DNA of 64,000 nucleotides from Gnetum montanum (GCA_015680685.1 MNCI01029688.1:259132-323131), one strand, 5' to 3'. Counted from the first letter of the stretch, positions 1 to 11,069 are shown. Notes: a model not told the origin generated them from the letters alone. Translations and numbers: made by a program.

Positions 1-813
1 TTCCATCAATGTGATCTCGTTAACACGGGCGTGTCGATGCATGGTTTGATGCATTGACATGATCTCATTGACACAATGTCTTGTCTTGCCTATAATTACA
101 CAGCCACCAATCATATTTATGTCATCTATTCATTAGTTGCTAGCCCAACTCTTACATTTTTGTCTTCCCAAATTTTGAATATTTTCTAAGTACCCACTGT
201 AGGAGTGAAAAGTGTATGGATCTTTATTCAAGCATTGATGTACCTAGGCACCTTAGTGTGAATGGTAATAAAGAGAAGCTTTCTTCATAAAGCTTACAAC
301 ATTTGGAATTATTTTAATGCTTACTTTAAATACATTTATTATTTCAGAAATTTACTTTAATGCATTCAATTAAATAATTAATTAATACATAAGTATGATC
401 ATTTTGAGCATTTGTTAATGTTTGGTAATCCCAGTAGTGCCTAACGTTTGGTAACCTAGTAACATTACAGTATTGTTCAGAATGTGTACAATAAATGAGA
501 ACAGAAGCTTATGTTAGGATTAGTTAAGATATTAGTTAGTTGTTAGAATTGTTAAACATTTAATTACTTGATTTTTAGCACTTAGGTAAATTAATATACA
601 AATGTAAAATGATAAAAATCATATGCCTCAGTTACACTTAACCATACCTTTGAACTTCACAAGTGAAACTAGGAAGACAATGATTACATCCATTAGATTC
701 ACTACCTAGACCAAGTGTACTTAGAGAGCTAAAGTCTACGGAATTTGACTAGATCACTTAGTGAACACTAGTGGTTCATATGGTTGGGTGTAGGGACTAA
801 TCATTGCTCATCA
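1..813 (+). repeat. 3' LTR of an L2-family element (left part outside window)
   Basis: This segment is colinear with the LTRs at 11643-12508 and 44000-44846. It shares the U3 repeats around the phrase TCAATGCATGGTTTGATGCA, a decayed TATA region near 110, and the U5 end GCTCATCA. It ends in CA at 813 and is followed not by a primer-binding site but by AAAGG and gag codons. That makes it the 3' LTR of an element whose body lies left of the window. The same LTR-to-gag junction with the same AAAGG occurs at 25559/25560. Confidence 0.85.
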
Positions 814-1437
814 AAAGGGAAAGCTGCATCAAATGGCTTAATATGAATAACATTTCTAAGTTTAAGAGAGGATATAATTCTAATCCCCTACATCATTTGC
901 AAGCCTTCCATGATGTTTGCACCTTATAAAACATTGAAAGTAAGTGGAAAAAGATTAATCTCTTTGCTAGGATACTAATAGAAGAAGCTAAAAGCTGGTA
1001 TAGATTGTTGGAACTAGATTCACTTGACCATTAGTCCACAATTCTTGAGCTATTCAATGACAAGAATCGAACGACTCTAGAGTGTCCAATCTGAGGAGGA
1101 AAATCCAAGGGTGGAAGCAAGGCACTCATGAGTCCTTGAATGTAACTATGAGTAGGTACTACTCTTTTTTGTAATGATGCCCAGGCCATTGATACCCTTA
1201 GCAGGATCAACTATGCCATATCATAGATGGACTCTAAACTAAAACAAGGAGAAACCTTAGGATCTATGAAACTCTTTTGCAAAATTGATCTTACCACACA
1301 GTAGTATAAATAATAGGGAGCATGAAGCACATTAGAAACCTTAAAAATTTGATGCATTAAATCAATTTAATATTTGAAATAATAAAATTTTAATAAAATG
1401 CCATGGATGAATAAAACCAATAATGCATTGTATGATG
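814..1437 (+). pseudogene. gag remnant (3' half) interrupted by the L2 insertion, copy 0
   Basis: Starting at AAAGGGAAAG the sequence encodes a decayed capsid region (RLDMNN-like start, then a KSWYRLLELDS-like stretch near 985-1020). The uninterrupted counterpart is at 1953-2440 in N1, where the same codons run on from upstream gag without an LTR. The preceding LTR therefore landed inside gag, with AAAGG (814-818) as the right target duplication. The stretch 1300-1437, with no clear frame, is shared with 26040-26184, so both belong to one duplicated unit. Stops and frameshifts are frequent. Confidence 0.7.
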
Positions 1438-4210
1438 ATAACACTCTTAGGAGAAATGATAGCATCTATACTAAGGAAAACTAGAGTAAACAACCATAAG
1501 TAGGAATTTCATATGCTCAATTAGACCCTTACTACACTCAAAGACTACATTCAACTAATGAAGACAATCGTAGAGAAGATGGAGTACGCCATATAATAAA
1601 GAGGGCCTCAAGACCTAGGACCTCCTCCAAATCTAGAAGAGATAAATCAATGGACCATAGGGGGAGATATAGCAATGATGATGATCCTCCCAGTTCACCA
1701 TCTTCTTCTTCCTCTTCCATGTCTAGTTCTAATAGGGATGAATGTAGGTATAGAAATAAAGATACACTAAGGGATTAAGACAAAGATAGAATAGAAATAG
1801 AAGAGATCATCAAAGTGAGCATAGACCATATCATCATAATCAAACAAATATAAATAGAAATCATCACCATGACATGTTTGATGATGGTGAGCCCTTGTTG
1901 GCTACTAGGAGAATGACATAGATAATAGAGGCAGTTAGCATATACCACAAGCATAAAAGGGAAAGTTGCATCAAAAGGCTTGATATGAATAACATCCTTA
2001 AATTTGTGGGTGGCTATAACTTTGATCCATAACATTACTTATGAGCCTTCCATGATGCCTGAAACTTGTAGAACATAAAGATTGAGTGGAAAAGGATTAA
2101 GTTCTTTTCTAGGACACTAGTTGATGAAGCTAAAAGTTGGTATAGATTGTTGGAACCAGATTCAATCCATTAATGATCCACAATGCTAGAACTCTTCAAT
2201 GAGAAATAATAACACTATGTGAGAGTGTCCAATTTAAGAAAAATAATCCAAGGGTGAAATCAAAGAAAGAATGAACCCTTGGATATGGCCTTAGATAGAT
2301 ACTATTCTCTACTACATAGATGTCTAGTTCATGGGTTTTTTTTAGAAAGAGCACCTTCTCCCCGTCATAGATGGGCTTCGTACACCAATATGAAAGACCC
2401 TTGGGATCTATTCTCAAGGGCAATTATCTAGATTAAAAGCCCATTAGATAAAAGGGCTATTTGAATAGGTGGAAAAATAAGAAGGAGAGCTATGTAAAAG
2501 GAAGAGTGTTAAGAAATATAATTGGGATCAAACTCTTCAAACAAGAGAAGTCCTTATGTATGATAAGGAAAAGGAGGAAGCTCTTGATGAACTAATTTCA
2601 CAGCAAACTTTGTCAATACAAAATTCCATCATTAAGGTTGTTTTAAGGATAGATAAGATGTGGGATTTGATAAATGAAAAATTTACAACTTACATGAAAA
2701 CCTTAGAGGAGAGGGTAATGCAAAAAGGATCAAGTAAGAAGAACAAGAAGAGGAAAAAGATCAAAGATACAAGGCAGAACACTTATTGACAAAAAGAGAA
2801 AGTAGCTACAGTAGAAGAGGCTATAGACCCAACCACAGAAGAGGATGATATATGTGATAGTTGCCAGTATGACCATCCCAAGGACTATTACCTAGTTATG
2901 TTACATCTACATGAGGTTGGGGCTTTTGCTCTCAATCCTAAATTCATACAAAAGCAAATGCCTAGGAAATTACCTTACTCAAAAGGTAATTATAGACAGT
3001 CCTACAACCAATCATACTATCCTAATGGGACTTGTAATCGGCCTCAACACTACTATCAACTGTAGTGGCAAAACCCACAGTTGTGGGAATGGCATCAATA
3101 AACCAGAAATACCCATATTACCAGTTGATCCCGTATGACTACTATGTTCGACAACCTGTTACTCCAAATGGTTCTACTTCATCTAACTTGAATTACTATA
3201 ATCACTCTTTTGAATATCATGAACCTACAACATCTTCTGTGAGATCATCATCTCAAACCTCTTATCCTCTATGACATCCTCAATATTCTCATACTTCCTT
3301 CCATCATATGTCACCATCAACAACATAGGAATGATTGACACCACAACATCAATGGAAGAATGCCACTTGTGCTATGAATATACAAGTAAATGATAATGTT
3401 AGTAGATCTTAGAAAAAGTCTCAAAAACATCCTTTCTTAAGGATAGTTTCCACACATGGGCACAAAACTAATAGATCTTCTGGCTCATCAAAACTAGCAC
3501 AAGGCCAACCAAGTGCAACATCCTTCCTCACCAAAACAATGTCTCCCAATTTGATGCAAGAGCCAACACCCATTACTACTTTAATGAAATACATAATAGA
3601 TGAACCTATCATTGTGGAGAGATAGGTAATTCCATGCATTACTAATGATAAAGGAGAATGCAGTTGTGGACTGACACTTGAAAATGTCAACATAGTCATG
3701 ACACCAATCCACACTAAATATGAAAGACAAGTATATGCATAAGAAAGAGCAAGGGCCACTAAACCAAAAGACACCGAATGGCTACAAACTGAGAACCTAA
3801 AAATATCTAAAACATGCATTGAAACATTTGAACCACTTATTAATTCCCATTCTAAGAAAATAATCCTAGTTAAGAACTTACAAATGAAAATACTAAATGA
3901 AAATCATACATCAACAAAATGAGGAACTAAGGACTTGGATGATCAAAATTCAATTACCATCAAGATTACATGGGACGATAACCAAAAAACTAACTCACTA
4001 AGGATGAAAATTGAGAAAACTCAAGTGTTTGATCTAGGGGAACTAGGGTTTATTCTGCAAACACTCACCCATGAGTTCAGTCATGGTAGAGACACCAATC
4101 ATAATCAAGGAATTAATAAGTGTTTTTCAATTTTTTTTGTTTTACAATTTTTTTTGATTTCTAATTTTTTATGCCTTTTCACATTTCTTACCAATTTCCA
4201 CATTCTTTGA
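1438..4210 (+). pseudogene. gag of element N1
   Basis: The order is a polar N-terminal region with an Arg-rich stretch and a poly-Ser run (about 1600-1720), a capsid domain of the Athila type (about 1965-2440, with the KSWYRLLEPDSIH motif), a Lys-rich helical segment (2556-2789), and a zinc-knuckle-like motif CDSCQYDHPKD at 2853-2885 whose last Cys is replaced. A long C-terminal region follows, open in one frame from 3065 to 4210 apart from a few stops. The part around KPKDTEWLQ (about 3760) aligns with SKDTQWF in N2 (about 30660). This C-terminal extension replaces the position where pol begins in the other elements. Several frameshifts and TAG codons make it non-functional. Confidence 0.7.
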
Positions 4211-4370
4211 TATCCTTTAAATCTTCTATGCTTTTCCATTTCTTAAACCATTTGCAATTATTTGATATTTTCTACTTCTTTTTAATCTTTTTCATTCTTA
4301 ATATATTTTACAATTTTTTATACTTTTTTTACATGTTACTTGTACATATTTCTATGAATTTTTAATAAAA
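4120..4370 (+). other. T-rich tract after gag (N1)
   Basis: Long T runs broken by short motifs such as TTTTGTTTTACAATTTTTT directly follow the last coding block. Equivalent tracts follow gag in N2 (30810-30960) and pol in L2 copy 1 (18780-18960) and E (55930-56100), so it is a constant part of these elements. Its role is unknown; a polypyrimidine or transcript-end function is only a guess. Confidence 0.6.
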
Positions 4371-5657
4371 CACATTAAGAATAAAGTAAGATATAGTTCC
4401 AATAAGGTGAAGATTTCTCTATGTTATCAAATCATAAGGGACTGATTATTTGTATAGTGATACCACACTACCCATCCATCCCTTCCAATAATAAGAAATT
4501 CTTAACATGGTCATATTGGTATTTTTTTCCATCATACAACTAAAAATAAACTTGTGATCATTATGCCTGGATAGAAAAGTGAAGAACCAAGGGGGAATGT
4601 AAAGGGAGTGACATCAAGGGGACTTGTGAAATCTCTTAGACCACTACTATATGTTCTATCATGTTTCTAAGGTTATAATTATGTCCTTGTAGATCTAACA
4701 AAAAATGGAGGTAAGAGTATAATAAGTGCTACCTTACAATGTCACTAGAAAGACGTGTTACCCACACCTAAAGGTAGTCCTCTAGTAAGGTTGACATAGA
4801 TAAAAATAAAACCCATGCACAAAATAAATTTCCAAGGGTTCCACTAGAAAGACATGTTACCCATGCCTGAAGGTACATGACTTCTCAAAAATCTAAAAAA
4901 TAAAATAAGTGTCATGAATAAGCTCCTCCCTTAGACAATACACCAAGTGGTAATACTCTTTGTAATAATGGTAGTCTTATGATTATAACTCTTAGATATG
5001 AAACAATGTTATGTCACTGGAATGTGGTTTGGACTTGGTTTGAATCTTGGATAGAAAATCTAATGATTATTTTAACCACTAATAAAAGACAAGAATTCAT
5101 TATGACAATGGTATGACACCTCATGTCCCGATTTCAGCAATCCTTTCTATAGTCTATCTCATATCACTGTATATGTAATCATAACCTATGGTATTGTATA
5201 ATATAGCATCATTTTCCAAACCTAATGTTACTAACATGTATTTTTTGCTCAATAGGTATGCCTTACATTCAACTCCTTAAGTGCCTAAGGATACTTTAAG
5301 TGTGGTTATACAAGGGCATTACGGGCTAGAGCTTGCTTTGGGAAGGATCCACTTGTATAACTCTTGTATTTCATACTTGCTACGCAATTCCACATTGTGC
5401 CTTCCAAAACATCTAATAAACACCCCATATCATTTAATCATTTTTCCATACATTAGAAATTCGTTACCCATTTCTTATTCATACTATGAACTTTGGTTGT
5501 GCAAGATTCCTTTTTCATGAACCTTGAATGCTAAATTGTTGAAAAATATGCATCACTCATGGCCCATGATCCTCTAGACAAGCTTTACATCTTCTAAGCA
5601 TTCCATCAGACTCATTTTTTAAAAGAAAAATCAATGAAGAATTTGAACTTTTTAATG
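4371..5657 (+). other. Conserved non-coding spacer between gag and ORF3 (N1)
   Basis: No convincing ORF. Four short blocks recur in the same order in N2, L2 and E. Block I is AGTGATACCACACTACCC (4456-4477). Block II is AGGGAGTGACATCAAGGGG (4603-4637). Block III contains AAAGACATGTTACCCATGCC and is present twice here (4742-4775 and 4841-4874). Block IV is a GTGTGGTTATACAAGGGCAT start followed by GGAAGGATCCACTTG (5300-5355). Between the blocks similarity fades. Confidence 0.6.
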
Positions 5658-5750
5658 GTGACATCATAGTTATGATGTTGTAGGCACCTATGATGTCATA
5701 TCTACGATGTTTGGTCTACAATGTTGCACACATAACAATAGTAGATATAT
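5658..5750 (+). promoter_or_regulatory. U3-like repeat module upstream of ORF3 (N1)
   Basis: The phrase TATGATGTCATATCTACGAT here matches TATGATATCATATCTACGAC in this element's own LTR (6928-6950). Further ATGATGTT-like units lie around it. A TATA-like GATATATG follows at about 5743. The match stops after the repeats, so this is not a second LTR. Its place about 590 bp upstream of ORF3 suggests a promoter for ORF3 (inference). Confidence 0.55.
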
Positions 5751-6032
5751 GTGTGGGAGTTAGTGAAATTTTTTATTCCTCTCATTTGTAGCAAGAGAAT
5801 GTTTTGCAATTTTTTTTCTTAGCCCTCTTGCACACTAGCTTCCAAAGGCCATAACTTTGCCCTCCTAGCTCTGATTTCCAAAATTCTTCAATCCTGTTGA
5901 TCTCAAAGTGCTAAACTTAGTTGTGGGGGGTGTGGGGAGGGCACAGGGGTGAGGTGCATTACACGATGTAAGCAAATGAAAATTTGAAAATTTGAGCCAA
6001 AAATTCCTAATGCCTGGAAGATATTATAAAGG

Positions 6033-6336
6033 ATAACTACAAAGAAATAATAAGAACCTTAAGGTTAATTAATCAAACTAAGGCCAGAAACATTTAGATA
6101 ATACTCTTAATAGATCATATCAACTATTTTAGGCCATAATAAGCAAGGAAAATGATAGAAGATCATAGGTAAAAAAAAAAAGATATAACACCTAGCAAGT
6201 TTCTGTTTAAAATTTTTTTGAACTCTGCAATTATAATAAGATAAGAAGTTGATCTAACCAAGGGTATGAGTAAGGTAACAAACTATTAAGAATTGATGTG
6301 AATACCCTAATAATTTCAAATCCTTGTTGATTGTAG
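6033..6336 (+). other. Intron-like segment ending at the ORF3 start (N1)
   Basis: The right end has CTAAT (6307-6311) 25 bases before an AG at 6335-6336, immediately followed by ATG. The left end aligns with the GT donor of N2, E and L2, but here GT has become AT (AAAGGATAAC), a G-to-A change. The same layout in all four ORF3 copies supports a spliced 5' leader. Confidence 0.55.
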
Positions 6337-6670
6337 ATGGCCCTTAAGAAGACACTAGAAGGAGGATCTTCACAACATAGAACCTGAAGAGATGCAACTT
6401 CAAGCATCTCCTTTATGGCCTACACTAATCAATAGTAGAGAATGGTACTTAGGAGAAATGTACCAAATTTAGCAAAATAAACAAGCCAATGCAATAGTTA
6501 AAATTTAAGGAGTCTCTATGCCATAATTATTAGAGAGAGTAGATGGAAAAGACAACAAGGATGGAAGAGGAAAAATTGTAGGTGCTCTTGAATTGCTATC
6601 AATTCCAGAAGCCCAACAACAAAGGAAAGAAGCCAATGGAAGAGCCACCACTATCTAAAATATGAACTAC
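6337..6670 (+). pseudogene. ORF3 remnant of N1, internally deleted
   Basis: The start MALKKTLEGGSS matches the ORF3 start of N2 (MALKRQ, Gln-Gly-Gly-Thr-Ser). After about 25 codons it reaches the REWYLGEMYQI-like motif found in N2, L2 and E, then jumps to the C-terminal end, with a short acidic/Pro tail like the MEEPPLP region of N2. The roughly 700-codon middle, including the coiled coil, is missing. Stops are present. Function unknown; see ORF3 of N2. Confidence 0.65.
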
Positions 6671-6827
6671 ATTGTGCCACTTCAAATTTTTTCTTTATTT
6701 TTTGATGTAACTGTGTCACTCAAAGTTAGTTAGTACTTAGAGTCTATCAATAATCTCATACGTTCCCAATTTTGTAAGGAAAGCTCGAACCGATCCTTTT
6801 AACTCGAGGATGAGATTTTAGTTAGTC

Positions 6828-6836
6828 ATGGAAATA
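6828..6836 (+). other. Degraded polypurine tract (N1)
   Basis: ATGGAAATA directly precedes the LTR start TGATGAATC. The same site reads GTGGGGGTA in N2 and GTGGAGGTA in E; differences here are mostly G to A. This is the expected primer site for plus-strand DNA synthesis. Confidence 0.6.
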
Positions 6837-7734
6837 TGATGAATCATTAATTAGCTAGGATATCATTGATGCTATATCTTTTATGTTTGAAAAAAATTTC
6901 AATTTTTGTCCATCAATGATATCGTAACTATGATATCATATCTACGACATTGTATATTCGATATCGTAGCACAAGCTATGTCATCATAGATCCAATATCA
7001 CAAGATGTGTGAAACCTATAAATACAACACTTGGATGCATTGGTTGGAAGAAGTTTCATTCCACTCTTAGATATATTCTTGTAGTTTTGTTTCATAGTTT
7101 TAGAGATAGAGTGAGTGCCTGCAGTGTGGTGTTGAGAAGTTGTACAGAATCTCTATTTGAGTGAAGTGTACTTAGGCATAGTTCATGATTGAAAATAAAG
7201 ATCAAGATTACTTTTCATCATTACAACATCCACTTATATTTAATATCTTACTTAGCATAGTTTTTACTATTTTATTAGTTAAATCATTTACATTTCCAAG
7301 TACTTTACTTTCTTGTTTATTAGTAAAGAAAAATGAGTGCGACTAGTTTTGAGCATTTAAGTGTAATCATTTGGTAATCCTAGTAGTGTTGTTTCTTAGT
7401 TCATCCAATAACATAATGCTTGGTAACCCAATAATGGTTACATGAGCCCAGGGCATTATTGTCATTAGTTAGATTTAGAATTGAATTTCATTCTTAATTA
7501 TGTTTATAACTAGAAGAAAAATTAGGCCTAATAATATCAATTATCATATGCCTCACTTTGGACTAAAACATATGTGACAAAGCTACCACTAGTCCAAGTG
7601 GAAAGATAACATCCTACGATCAATGCTTAACGATCTAGATGCCATAACTAGTGCCATCCATACAATTCAACTAGATTACATGTGAACGCTCATGATTTGT
7701 ATGGTTGGGCGTAGGGGGTACCTACTACTCATCA
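6837..7734 (+). repeat. 3' LTR of N1
   Basis: It begins TGATGAATCA and ends TACTCATCA (898 bp). U3 holds GATATC-type palindromes (6916-6970); a TATAAATA box lies near 7018. The downstream part with TTGGTAATCC and the U5 end around TATGGTTGGGCGTAGGGGG match the other LTRs of the family. No 5' LTR partner is present. The next bases are ATTAT; the matching left duplication is lost. Confidence 0.85.
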
Positions 7735-9240
7735 ATTATAATGTTGTCTCAAATTGATAGTCATAACATAAGAAGGAAACACATGTAACTCATCTTCAAG
7801 GGCTAATGATATATACAACTTGCAAATGTACTTTTCTTGGGAGAGTTGAATCCATCTATCACTTTTAATTCAAAGATGATAAGAATATAAGAAAAAATTA
7901 TTGATAGAATTCTAATACTTGATGGGAATAGCAACTAGAAAATAGTAAGTTTCTACATCTATTTTATTAGATCTAATGTGGTATAAATAAAAGTGTCTCT
8001 TGCCTTAGACATTAGTCCACATCTCTGTTAAAACCTTTTTCTTGACTAGTTGGTGAATATGCTTAGGACTTTTCTACATGTCCTCAAAAGAGATATTCCA
8101 TTTTCTTAACCATTGCATCCCATAAAAATACCAACTATGGTCTTAAAAATCCTTAAGAACTACTAGAGAATTTTTCTTACCTTAAGATATGTAAGATATG
8201 AGTGTATGTAATAGGAAGTGTTGGAACCCGAAATGAGTAAAACATAGGTACATCCCTAGATATATAGAAGTTTATAACTCAGTGCTACCTAGTAGAATCG
8301 AATCTATAACCTAGGGTTACTAGGCCAAGACCCATACCACTAGGCTAACACCTCATCGTTTGAGTGTATGTAATGAGTTATCATAAGGCTTCTGCTTCTA
8401 AAGGTAATAAATCACATTCACATAATAACATTGAGTAAGGTGTTTGCATCTTCACCTTTAATTGATCAAGAAGAAAAGTTTTTTCCAACCTTTAAATATC
8501 TTTCTAAAGTTTAGCATTGAGTCTAGGTCCCTAAACAACGCATCAATACAATACAGTAGGATAAATGATGGTTTGAAACTTTTATTTTTTGACCTTCCAA
8601 GCCCACAAGCCTAAATCCTTGCACTTGTTTTTGAAAGCATATAAAGCCTCGAGACCTCCTACTATTTTCTCATTGATGCTCTTCCCTCACATGTAATTAT
8701 TCATATAAATGAAACTCACATATTTAAAAGAATATACTATTTGCACATTGGTACCTCCAAAATTGAAGTTATAACAATTATGTCTTGTATCCCAAATCAT
8801 CAATTTTTTTTTTCTTTAGTTGTCTTCATTATGTAGACTTTTATGCAAAAGTATTTGTCTAAACCTTTGTCTCTCCTCCATTCCGTAAATAGAAAACAAT
8901 CTCCAAGTTTCCTAAGATGACTTTTAACACATTCCTTAAGCATAATAAGGCTAGCTACATAAGTGGAGACTCAAACAAATTCAACAATGTCTCAGTCTTG
9001 ACTAGGCTTTTGCATAACACAACATTCTTATTCTATATATTAATGATTCAATGCTACCATCTTGAAAATAAATTAAAAATGTGAAGATGCTAATTTTATG
9101 TTAAGGGTAGAGGAACGTTTTGGACATTTTTGAGGTTGTGTGCTTGACTAATGTTAGTTTCAAATTTGGCTTGAACTATCTTATTTACTGGGTCACATCT
9201 ATCCTTTATTTGGTTAGGGGTTGTGCTGCTAGGCATGATT
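7735..9240 (-). pseudogene. LINE (non-LTR retrotransposon) reverse transcriptase C-terminal remnant
   Basis: On the minus strand, about 8765-8590 encodes an FGGTNVQIVYSFKY stretch followed by GGLEALYAFKNKCKDLG and a YPTVLYGC-like region (one residue lost to a stop). This resembles the end of plant LINE reverse transcriptases (FKYLG, then the thumb region ending in VLLYGCEVW). Downstream, 8190-7735 continues with a degraded C-terminal region. The frame is broken many times. A second copy lies at 39151-40060. A SINE interrupts it at 8213-8360. Confidence 0.6.
8213..8360 (-). mobile_element. tRNA-derived SINE with 14-bp target duplication
   Basis: The insertion is flanked by identical TGAGTGTATGTAAT at 8199-8212 and 8361-8374. 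Read on the minus strand it begins with a pol III A-box-like GTGTTAGCCTAGTGGTATGG and has a B-box-like AGATTCGATTCT about 35 bases later, followed by an unrelated tail ending near TTCCAACAC. It is 148 bp long with no poly-A tail visible. Related copies are at 39003-39150 and, more diverged, 36668-36775. Confidence 0.75.
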
Positions 9241-9297
9241 TTCCTTCATCAAAGGAGAATAACAACCTTAATATTTTGACATTATATTTATTATTAT

Positions 9298-9400
9298 TAT
9301 TATTTTAGATAATGGTGTGGTGTTGTATGAGCATGGTGGAATTCAAACCCACAATCAACCATATAATACACATGAGGCTCTACCCTTACTTTAATAAGGT
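9298..9400 (-). mobile_element. Second tRNA-like SINE family member
   Basis: On the minus strand GGGTAGAGCCTCATGTG is followed by GTGGGTTTGAATTCCACC, which resembles a tRNA D-arm/A-box region and a B box (GGTTCGAATCC). A TTATTATTATT run lies at the far end. Similar copies are at 40073-40190 and 27205-27316. Target duplications could not be recognised. Confidence 0.4.
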
Positions 9401-9408
9401 ATGAAAGG

Positions 9409-9749
9409 TGATGAGTAGTGGGTACCCCCATACCTAACCATATGAATCACAAGCATTCATGTGAAATCTGGTCAAATCCAGTAGATGGAACTAGTGTGGT
9501 ATCTAGATTATTAAGCATTGATCACAGGTTGTTATCTTCTCACTTGGACTAGTGGTAGTTTAGTCACGTATGATTTAGTCTAGAGTGAGGCATATGATTA
9601 TTGATGTTATGTGACCCTTAAACTAATTGAATGATAATATAGAAATTAATTAATTAATATAATTAATAATAAGAAGATAAATTCTAAGCTAGCCTAAGGA
9701 AGATGAGTGTCCTTTCCCAACATTCTATACACATCCTAAACTCGTGTAT
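9409..9749 (-). repeat. Truncated LTR, minus orientation
   Basis: The left end TGATGAGTAG is the reverse complement of the CTACTCATCA terminus of the family LTRs, and the sequence reads backwards through the U5 region (CATATGAATCAC, CACTTGGACTAGTGG). It breaks off at about 9749 and joins gag sequence. The homologous LTR in the second copy of the region (40194-40870) continues well beyond, so this one has been cut by a deletion. Confidence 0.75.
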
Positions 9750-10113
9750 CCTCTCCTCTTTTCTATAGATGAAATGACAAATTTGTGACTACATTTAGTC
9801 TTAGCAAGTAAAAATGAAAAAGGATAGCAAGAACTAACCCAAGAAGTACCTCCAAGCCTAGGTCTTCTTATAGGGTATCCATAGATATCGAAAGATATCA
9901 TAGAAGGGGAGGAAGTTGGCATGGCTCTCCTAGTTCTTCATCGTCATCATCATCATCATTATCAAGCTCTGATTTGGATGAGTATGCCCAAGAAAAAAGG
10001 AAAAATGAAAAATAACCTAGTCAAAGTGATAGAAGAGATCATTACAAAGCTAGAGATACAAATGATGGATAGGATGGAGAGGTAGGATACAAATATGAAA
10101 GTGATAAATCATG
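9750..10113 (+). pseudogene. gag N-terminal fragment (oldest layer)
   Basis: Encodes an Arg/Ser-rich stretch with RRGGSWHGSPSSSSSSS around 9905-9960, like the Arg-rich and poly-Ser segment in the other gag N-termini. It is cut on the left by the deletion at 9749 and on the right by the LTR starting at 10114. The counterpart is 42104-42469. Confidence 0.6.
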
Positions 10114-10938
10114 CAATGAACTACAATAATAGGGATGTGTTGATGCATCCCTATCGATGCATGGGTTGATGTATTAATGTAATGTCTATCTCTACTTATA
10201 TAAATGCACTTATGCACTGCATTTATGGCACCATTAAGTTAATAGAGTAGCCAAGATCTCATAGTTTTATTCTATCAGAGTTAGATTATTTTCTAAGTGG
10301 CCATAGTAGGACTTCAAGAATTGTACGGATCCTTATTCAAACATCAATGTACCTGAACAAGTTAATATGTTGAAAATAAGGATAAGATTCTTGGAACTCC
10401 TTGTAGCACTTAGGAATAGTTTAATGTTTCCATTCATGCACTTTATGTTCATGTTCCTAGTTAGTAAATATACTTAATAATCACACATAAGTACAACTTC
10501 CTTGAACATACCATTAATACTTGGTAATCCCAATGGTGTTATTGCTTGGTTTGGCTAATAGCCTAACACTTGGTAATCCAATAACATTCATAATGAGTTT
10601 AGGATGTGCATGAAAGCTACACCCAGATGCTTATGTTAGGATAATTAGATTAAGGAATTAGATAGTTAATTAGATTAATTCATAATTCATTACTTTGTTT
10701 CACACTTAGATTAAATCAAATAAAGTATAAGAATTAATAAAAATCATGTGCCTTGGCTTACACTTAACCATACCCTTGCACTTACACAAGTGAAGCCAAG
10801 AAGAAAACGAACATGTCTTTAAGTGACTAATTTTCCTATTATGCATTTGGGAGTTAAAGAACACAAAATTCAATCAAATCACTAGTGCAATTCTTGTGAT
10901 TCATATGGTTGGGCATAAGGACTACTTGCTACTCATCA
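10114..10938 (+). repeat. 5' LTR of element L1 (copy 1)
   Basis: The start is defined by the better-preserved second copy (TGATGGACTA at 42470; here CAATGAACTA). It ends ACTCATCA. U3 carries GATGCATCCCTATCGATGCA-type palindromes and a TATATAAAT box at 10197. Five bases before it are TCATG in both copies, a candidate left target duplication; the right partner was not found. Confidence 0.8.
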
Positions 10939-10956
10939 TTGGCACCATTGTCGAGG
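10939..10956 (+). other. Primer-binding site of L1, tRNA-Asp type
   Basis: TTGGCACCATTGTCGAGGA starts right after the LTR. The complement of the plant tRNA-Asp(GTC) 3' end is TGGCGCCGTTGCCGGGGA; the four differences are all C-to-T or G-to-A. Confidence 0.75.
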
Positions 10957-11069
10957 ATAGTGCTTGTTATCTAGATTAGTTATATTATAAATGATCACTG
11001 TAAAAGTATCAAGGATTTATCTTTTTAAAAATATTAATATTTAAGTCACACACATTATTAATTAGAAAC

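Larger units (their letters stand above)
1438..7734 (+). mobile_element. Non-autonomous Athila-like element N1, 5' truncated (gag and ORF3, no pol)
   Basis: The order is gag, T-rich tract, non-coding spacer, U3-like module, intron-like segment, short ORF3 remnant, purine tract, LTR. No protease, reverse transcriptase, RNase H or integrase sequence could be found between gag and ORF3. The 5' LTR and PBS are missing: the element begins inside gag at about 1438, where copy-0 sequence stops. The architecture matches the complete element at 27778-36654, and the LTRs of both carry GATATC-type U3 repeats, so they belong to one pol-less lineage. Confidence 0.75.

Noticed and set aside
3421-3819. 132-codon minus-strand open stretch
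   Set aside because: It lies opposite the better-supported gag C-terminal frame of N1 and has no counterpart in N2.
4171-4365. Phe/Leu-rich ORF as a small membrane protein
   Set aside because: It is a translation of the T-rich tract that recurs after gag or pol in every element.
8300-8345. Functional tRNA gene at the SINE heads
   Set aside because: A- and B-box-like motifs are present, but no complete cloverleaf with anticodon and acceptor stem can be drawn.
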